Shown piece by piece: positions 20,683 through 24,587 of a stretch of 24,587 bases of DNA. Every line of letters begins with the position of its first letter. Position 1 is the first letter of the stretch. The DNA is taken from positions 1 through 24,587 of the forward strand of contig VGYW01000082.1 in NCBI GenBank assembly GCA_016872875.1, given 5' to 3'. The stretch is from Planctomycetota bacterium. GTDB lineage: Bacteria; Planctomycetota; PUPC01; DSUN01. The position numbers were made by a program, and so were the translations under genes. The notes below the pieces were generated by a model. The model was not told where the DNA came from, did no database searches, and worked only from the letters and a program-made list of their open reading frames with translations.

Positions 20683-23055
20683 ATGAGACGATCGGCTTGC
20701 GCATTCGCGGCGCTCCTGGCAATGGTGGGGGCGGCGCGCGCCGAGGGCTGGGGGCAGTACGGGGCGTGGCAGGTGCGTCGCACCGTGACGATTCCCGGAG
20801 CCGACGCCAAGGCGCCCAAGCTTCCGGACCTCGATTGCGTTTACGTGAGCTTCCCTACGGCCGAGTTCCTGGAGGGCGACGCAGGGGATCTGCGGGTGGA
20901 GATCGGCGGGAAGCCGGCGCCTTTCAAGGTGGTAGACGTGGGGTTTGGGGGGGTAGTCGGGCTCGTGGCCGGCATCGCCACGCCGTCGGATACCATGTAC
21001 ATCTACTATGGGAATCCCGCGGCCAAGCCGCTCCCAAGCGATTGGGAGCCAAAGCGCGGCCTCTGGCTCGAGACCCGCCAGCTCAAGGGTGCCGAGCCGA
21101 AGACCCTCGACGCGGCCCGCAAGGCCTGGGCCGCAAGCGGCCCGCGCTTCGGGGCGGCTCCCGTGGCACAAATCTTCCACGGCTTCAACCTGTTCGGCCC
21201 GTCCGACAACTACATGAGCCTCTACAAGGGTTGGCTGGCTCTGGACAAGGACACACCGATCACCTTTGCCATCACCGCCGACGACCTCGGCTTCCTGCTG
21301 GTCGGGGGGAACCTCGTGGCCTCGAAGACGCATCCCGGCCCGATGCCTGGCGACCGCCACATTGCGAGCGAGCCAGTCGAGCTCATGAAGGGCCTCCACG
21401 CGCTCACGTTCATCCACGTGGAGGGCACCGGCCCCCAGGCGGCGGGGGTGGCCTGGTGGCTGCCAGGGATGCCGCGCGGGCAGAAGTTCCTCCACTTCCA
21501 GATCATCCCGCCCCAGGCATTCGCCCCGCTTCGATACGGGAAGCTGGCCTATTACGAGGTGCGCGGCCAGACCGTGGGGGCCGACTTCTCCTACGTCAAC
21601 GACGGCGACGTGCTGCTCGAGGACGGGCGGATGCTCGTGCGGTTCGTCTTCAAGGACCAGAGCTGCCCCTCGAAGCTCGCGCTCCTCTGCCAGCCGCAGT
21701 GGGACTTCGGCGACGGCACGGCCTCCGCCGCCCGCGACCCCACCCACATCTACCTGCGGCCGGGCGACTACCCGGTCACGCTCACCCTCAAGAGCCCGAA
21801 CGCCACCTACCAGGTGCGGCAGCGGATTCGCGTTGGCCCGGGCTACACGCGCGCCGCCGCCGCGCAGTGGGACACCCTGGCCGCCTACCTGCCGATACTC
21901 CAGGAATACCAGTTCGAGAAGATGGCGACGCCCGACCTCCTCGTTGCGGCGCAGGCGGGAGCGGAGCTGGAGGATGCCGCGCTCATCGTGGCCGTGTGCA
22001 GGCCGCTCTTCAAGCGGGACAAGGAGCTCGACGACGAGGCATTCGTCCGCGTCGCTATCTCGCTCGGCCGGCACCTGCGCGACCTCAAGCCCAAGGAGGA
22101 GGAGAAGGCGGACCCGAAGGTTGTCGAGGAGAAGGCCAGAGAGCGCGCGATGGTGGCGCTCGCCGTCTTCTCCGCCGCGGAGCTCCGCACAACTGACCTC
22201 AAGGCCAAGGCTCGCCTCGCCAACGAAAAGGGCGATGTCTACTACTACTATCTCAACGACCTCGAGAAGGCCGAGGCGGAATACACAAAGACACTGACAA
22301 AGTACGCCAAGGCCGGGGACGCCCAGGTGCGAGTGGCCCAGATTCGGATTGGGGACGTCTATCGCACGAAGGGGGACCCGCCCGCGGCGCTGAGCGCCTA
22401 CAAGCGCGCCGCCGAGATGCCCATCCACAACCGCACCGAGGGCGTTGAGGCCGCTCGCCGCGGCTCCTTCACCCGCACCGCCGAGGACTACATCGCTCGC
22501 AAGCTCTACAAGGAGGCACACGAGGCTCTCGACGAATGGGACTGGGAGTTCCCGACCGACAAGCTGGTGGGCTACTCCTCCCTCCTCCGCGCCCGCCTGG
22601 CCCTCGCCGAGGGCAACAAGAAGGAGGCCGTCAAGCAGGCCGAGGAACTCGTCCGCGGCAACAAGGAGAGCGAGTACGCCGACGACCTCCTGCTTTTCCT
22701 CGTGGACCTCCACCTCGGCGACGGGCAGCTCGACAAGGCGCTCGACGCCGCCAACAGGCTCATCAGCGGCTACCCCGCCTCGGAACTGGGCGACGACGCC
22801 CGCCTCAAGCGCGCGGCCATCTACCATCAGCAGGCGAAGTACGACGAGGCCGCGAAGGAGGCCACGGACCTCGCCAACGCCAACCCCGACGGCAAGAACG
22901 CCTCTAAGGCCCTGCTGCTTGCCGCCAAAGCCCAGGTGGGCGCGAAGAAGAAGGACGACGCCATCAAGACCCTCGAGCGCCTCGCCCAGAAGTACCCCAC
23001 GACCCCCGAGACCACGGAGGGCCTGAAGATGCTCAAGGAGCTGCGCCCCAAGTGA
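20683..23055 (+). CDS. exported DUF2341-PKD-TPR protein
   Basis: A 790-residue exported protein joining three modules. The signal peptide ends ARA-EGW. Residues about 25-110 look like DUF2341 (WQVRRTVTI, then a YIYYGNPAA segment). The middle, residues about 150-300, resembles the PA14/beta-jelly fold region of surface proteins. A PKD domain follows at about 343 (WDFGDGTASAARDPTHIYLR, then GDYPVTLTLK). From about 500 to the end is a run of tetratricopeptide-like helices, e.g. GDVYYYYLNDLEKAEAEYTK and AKAQVGAKKKDDAIKTLERL. The layout suggests a periplasmic or surface scaffold that binds glycans or proteins. No Shine-Dalgarno sequence precedes the ATG. Its stop overlaps the next start (GTGA), so the two genes are translationally coupled. 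Confidence 0.82.
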   Translation: MRRSACAFAALLAMVGAARAEGWGQYGAWQVRRTVTIPGADAKAPKLPDLDCVYVSFPTAEFLEGDAGDLRVEIGGKPAPFKVVDVGFGGVVGLVAGIATPSDTMYIYYGNPAAKPLPSDWEPKRGLWLETRQLKGAEPKTLDAARKAWAASGPRFGAAPVAQIFHGFNLFGPSDNYMSLYKGWLALDKDTPITFAITADDLGFLLVGGNLVASKTHPGPMPGDRHIASEPVELMKGLHALTFIHVEGTGPQAAGVAWWLPGMPRGQKFLHFQIIPPQAFAPLRYGKLAYYEVRGQTVGADFSYVNDGDVLLEDGRMLVRFVFKDQSCPSKLALLCQPQWDFGDGTASAARDPTHIYLRPGDYPVTLTLKSPNATYQVRQRIRVGPGYTRAAAAQWDTLAAYLPILQEYQFEKMATPDLLVAAQAGAELEDAALIVAVCRPLFKRDKELDDEAFVRVAISLGRHLRDLKPKEEEKADPKVVEEKARERAMVALAVFSAAELRTTDLKAKARLANEKGDVYYYYLNDLEKAEAEYTKTLTKYAKAGDAQVRVAQIRIGDVYRTKGDPPAALSAYKRAAEMPIHNRTEGVEAARRGSFTRTAEDYIARKLYKEAHEALDEWDWEFPTDKLVGYSSLLRARLALAEGNKKEAVKQAEELVRGNKESEYADDLLLFLVDLHLGDGQLDKALDAANRLISGYPASELGDDARLKRAAIYHQQAKYDEAAKEATDLANANPDGKNASKALLLAAKAQVGAKKKDDAIKTLERLAQKYPTTPETTEGLKMLKELRPK

Positions 23056-24134
23056 GCCGCCACGCCGAACGCCTCGAGAAGTTCCGCCACGCGATGCGCA
23101 AGGAGGGCGTTGACGCCTTCCTCGTGGCCGACGCCGCCAATGTGACCTATCTGACGGGTTTCACCGGCGACAGCACGTATCTCCTCGTCAGCCCCGGCCA
23201 CGCCTGGCTGATCACCGACGGGCGCTACACCGAGCAGGCCGCCACGGAGGCCAAAGGCTGCGAGGTGGTTCGCCACAGGGTCTCCCTCATCAAGACTTCC
23301 GCGCGGCTTGCGAAGAAGTCGGGCGCGACTAAGCTGGGCTTCGAGCCGAACGTCCTCACCGTTGCTGCCCACGAGGACCTCACCAAAGAGATCAAGAGCG
23401 TCGAGGCCGTAGCGAAGAAGGGCCTCGTCGAGAAGCTCCGGCAAGTGAAGGACAAGGATGAGATCGCGCGCATCCGCGCCGCGGTGAAGGCGGCCGATGC
23501 TGCGTTTTTGGCCCTCCGCGCTCGCCTCGCGGCCGGGCTGACGGAGGCCGAGGCAGCGAATGGGCTGGAGTTCGAGATGCGGCGGCTCGGGGCGCGGAAA
23601 GGCTCGTTCGACGCCATCGTGGCCGCAGGCGCGCGAAGCTCGCTCCCCCACGCGCGGGCCACGCAGGCCGTCATCGCCCCAGGCTCGCCGGTCCTGGTGG
23701 ACTGGGGTGTGGAGCTGGACCTCTACTGCTCGGACTGCACGCGGGTGCTGTTCCTGGGGCCGCCGAGTGCGAAGTGGCGGAGGGTCTACGAGGCGGTGCG
23801 AAAGGCCCAGGCGCGGGCGCTCGCGGCCATCCGGCCCGGCGTGCCGTGCAAGAAGGTTGACGGCGCGGCCCGGCGGCATATCAGGAGGGCGGGCTACGCC
23901 TCGGCGTTCAAGCACAGCCTCGGACACGGAGTCGGCCTGCGCGTCCACGAGGGGCCGACCCTCAGCGCCAAGTCGGAAGACACACTCAGGGAGGGCATGG
24001 TCGTCACGGTCGAGCCAGGCATCTACCTGCCCGGCTGGGGCGGCGTCCGTATCGAGGACCTCGTGGTGGTGCGCAGGCATGGGGCGGAACTGCTTTCCTC
24101 CTTGCCCAAAACGCTTGAAGCTGCTATCCTATAG
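23052..24134 (+). CDS. M24 family Xaa-Pro aminopeptidase
   Basis: A 360-residue cytoplasmic metallopeptidase that releases the N-terminal residue before proline. The GTG start forms the GTGA overlap with the upstream stop. The N-terminal half is the creatinase-like domain ([17 protein letters not shown]). All five dinuclear metal ligands are present: Asp217 and Asp228 ([14 protein letters not shown]), His292 (GHGVG), Glu321 (TVEPGIY) and Glu335 (RIEDL). Length is typical of the short form. A proline peptidase just before efp is a common arrangement in bacteria, both linked to proline-rich proteins. Confidence 0.93.
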   Translation: MSRHAERLEKFRHAMRKEGVDAFLVADAANVTYLTGFTGDSTYLLVSPGHAWLITDGRYTEQAATEAKGCEVVRHRVSLIKTSARLAKKSGATKLGFEPNVLTVAAHEDLTKEIKSVEAVAKKGLVEKLRQVKDKDEIARIRAAVKAADAAFLALRARLAAGLTEAEAANGLEFEMRRLGARKGSFDAIVAAGARSSLPHARATQAVIAPGSPVLVDWGVELDLYCSDCTRVLFLGPPSAKWRRVYEAVRKAQARALAAIRPGVPCKKVDGAARRHIRRAGYASAFKHSLGHGVGLRVHEGPTLSAKSEDTLREGMVVTVEPGIYLPGWGGVRIEDLVVVRRHGAELLSSLPKTLEAAIL

Positions 24135-24143
24135 GCGCACGTG

Positions 24144-24234
24144 GGGGATGGATGGGTGAGTGGATGAATGGATGAATGGATGAGTGGATGGGTGTCTGGC
24201 AATCATCCATCCATCCAACCCTCCATCCATCCCC
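24144..24234. repeat. fold-back GGATGGATG microsatellite between peptidase and efp
   Basis: A GGATGAAT/GGATGGAT-type tandem repeat (24144-24195) is followed by CATCCATC-type units (24204-24234). The outer arms GGGGATGGATGG (24144-24155) and their complement (24223-24234) are perfect over 12 bp. The stretch ends about 25 bp before the efp ribosome site. Confidence 0.9.
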
Positions 24235-24273
24235 GATGGTTGTGGCCAAAGAGCGCATTAGGAGCTATGGGCT

Positions 24274-24587
24274 GTGCCGATCATCACGACCAATGACTTC
24301 AAGAACGGCATCACGATCATCTACAACGGGAAGCTCTACCAGATCGTCTACTTCCAGCACATCAAGCCTGGGAAGGGCCACGCCTTCGTCCGCACGCGGC
24401 TGAAGGACGTGTTGACCGGGCAGGTGATCGAGCCGACCCTGGCCTCCAAGGAGCGCATCGAGCAGGCCTACATCGAGAAGCGGCCGATGGAGTACCTCTA
24501 CCGCGAGGGCGACCACTACGTGCTCATGGACCCCGAGACCTTCGAGCAGCTTCCCGTGAGCGTGGAGGCGTTCAAGGGCAAGGACGT
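24274..24587 (+). CDS. efp: elongation factor P, N-terminal part
   Basis: The first 104 residues of EF-P; the gene runs off the window. EF-P binds stalled ribosomes between the P and E sites and relieves pausing at consecutive prolines. The GTG at 24274 has AGGAG (24260-24264) 9 nt upstream; a nearby ATG at 24266 is in another frame and stops at once. The start ITTNDFKNGITIIYNGKLYQIV is KOW-like domain I (read as ITTNDFKNG then ITIIYNGKLYQIV). The tip loop reads HIKPGKGHAFVR, with Lys34 at the position that is modified by beta-lysylation in E. coli. A lysine, not the arginine of the rhamnosylated type, is present, and no modifying enzyme gene is in the window. Confidence 0.95.
   Translation, partial: MPIITTNDFKNGITIIYNGKLYQIVYFQHIKPGKGHAFVRTRLKDVLTGQVIEPTLASKERIEQAYIEKRPMEYLYREGDHYVLMDPETFEQLPVSVEAFKGKD

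Overview
The window is GC-rich (about two-thirds GC in sampled lines) and bacterial. It carries two lipoprotein signal peptides, a twin-arginine signal, an ADP-heptose-type glycosyltransferase, a HzsA-like diheme cytochrome, a SUMF1-like lipoprotein, a secreted GH20 enzyme and a DUF2341-PKD-TPR protein. That mix fits a Gram-negative Planctomycetota/PVC-type or neighbouring uncultivated phylum. The assignment is inference from gene content; there is no rRNA, tRNA or other decisive marker.

Layout: (1) 1-557 has no gene. It starts inside a 149-bp tandem repeat whose units each carry a long palindrome. (2) 558-6226 holds a FIST-domain lipoprotein, a sugar-type ABC importer (anchored binding protein plus two permeases, no ATPase gene) and a creatininase-family hydrolase, all on +. 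(3) 6223-8630 is a compact, less GC-rich type II restriction-modification island: methyltransferase on +, endonuclease and controller protein on the opposite strand, with convergent ends that overlap. (4) 8774-13074 holds a SUMF1-like lipoprotein and a large secreted GH20-type hexosaminidase. (5) 13099-16595 (-) holds a HzsA-like diheme protein followed by cysteine synthase. (6) 16596-17256 has no gene but three dyad-symmetric hairpins about 190 bp apart. (7) 17257-20611 holds a Tat-exported TIM-barrel protein, a D-2-hydroxyacid dehydrogenase interrupted in frame by a palindromic element, and a family 9 glycosyltransferase. (8) 20683-24587 holds the DUF2341-PKD-TPR protein, an M24 Xaa-Pro peptidase overlapping it by 4 bp, and the start of elongation factor P.

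How the genes fit together: the importer and creatininase form an uptake-and-hydrolysis unit; the GH20 enzyme, TIM-barrel protein and dehydrogenase suit carbohydrate use; the peptidase and EF-P are a common housekeeping pair. The most unusual signal is non-coding. Most gaps carry inverted or fold-back repeats, several built as a short tandem repeat followed by its own reverse complement, with a different sequence each time. One palindromic element sits inside a gene and adds 37 codons without breaking the frame. Sigma70-like promoters (TTGAC-like, 16-17 bp, TAtaaT-like) can be read before many genes. One divergent pair of promoters places both predicted starts on the ATG itself, suggesting leaderless mRNAs.
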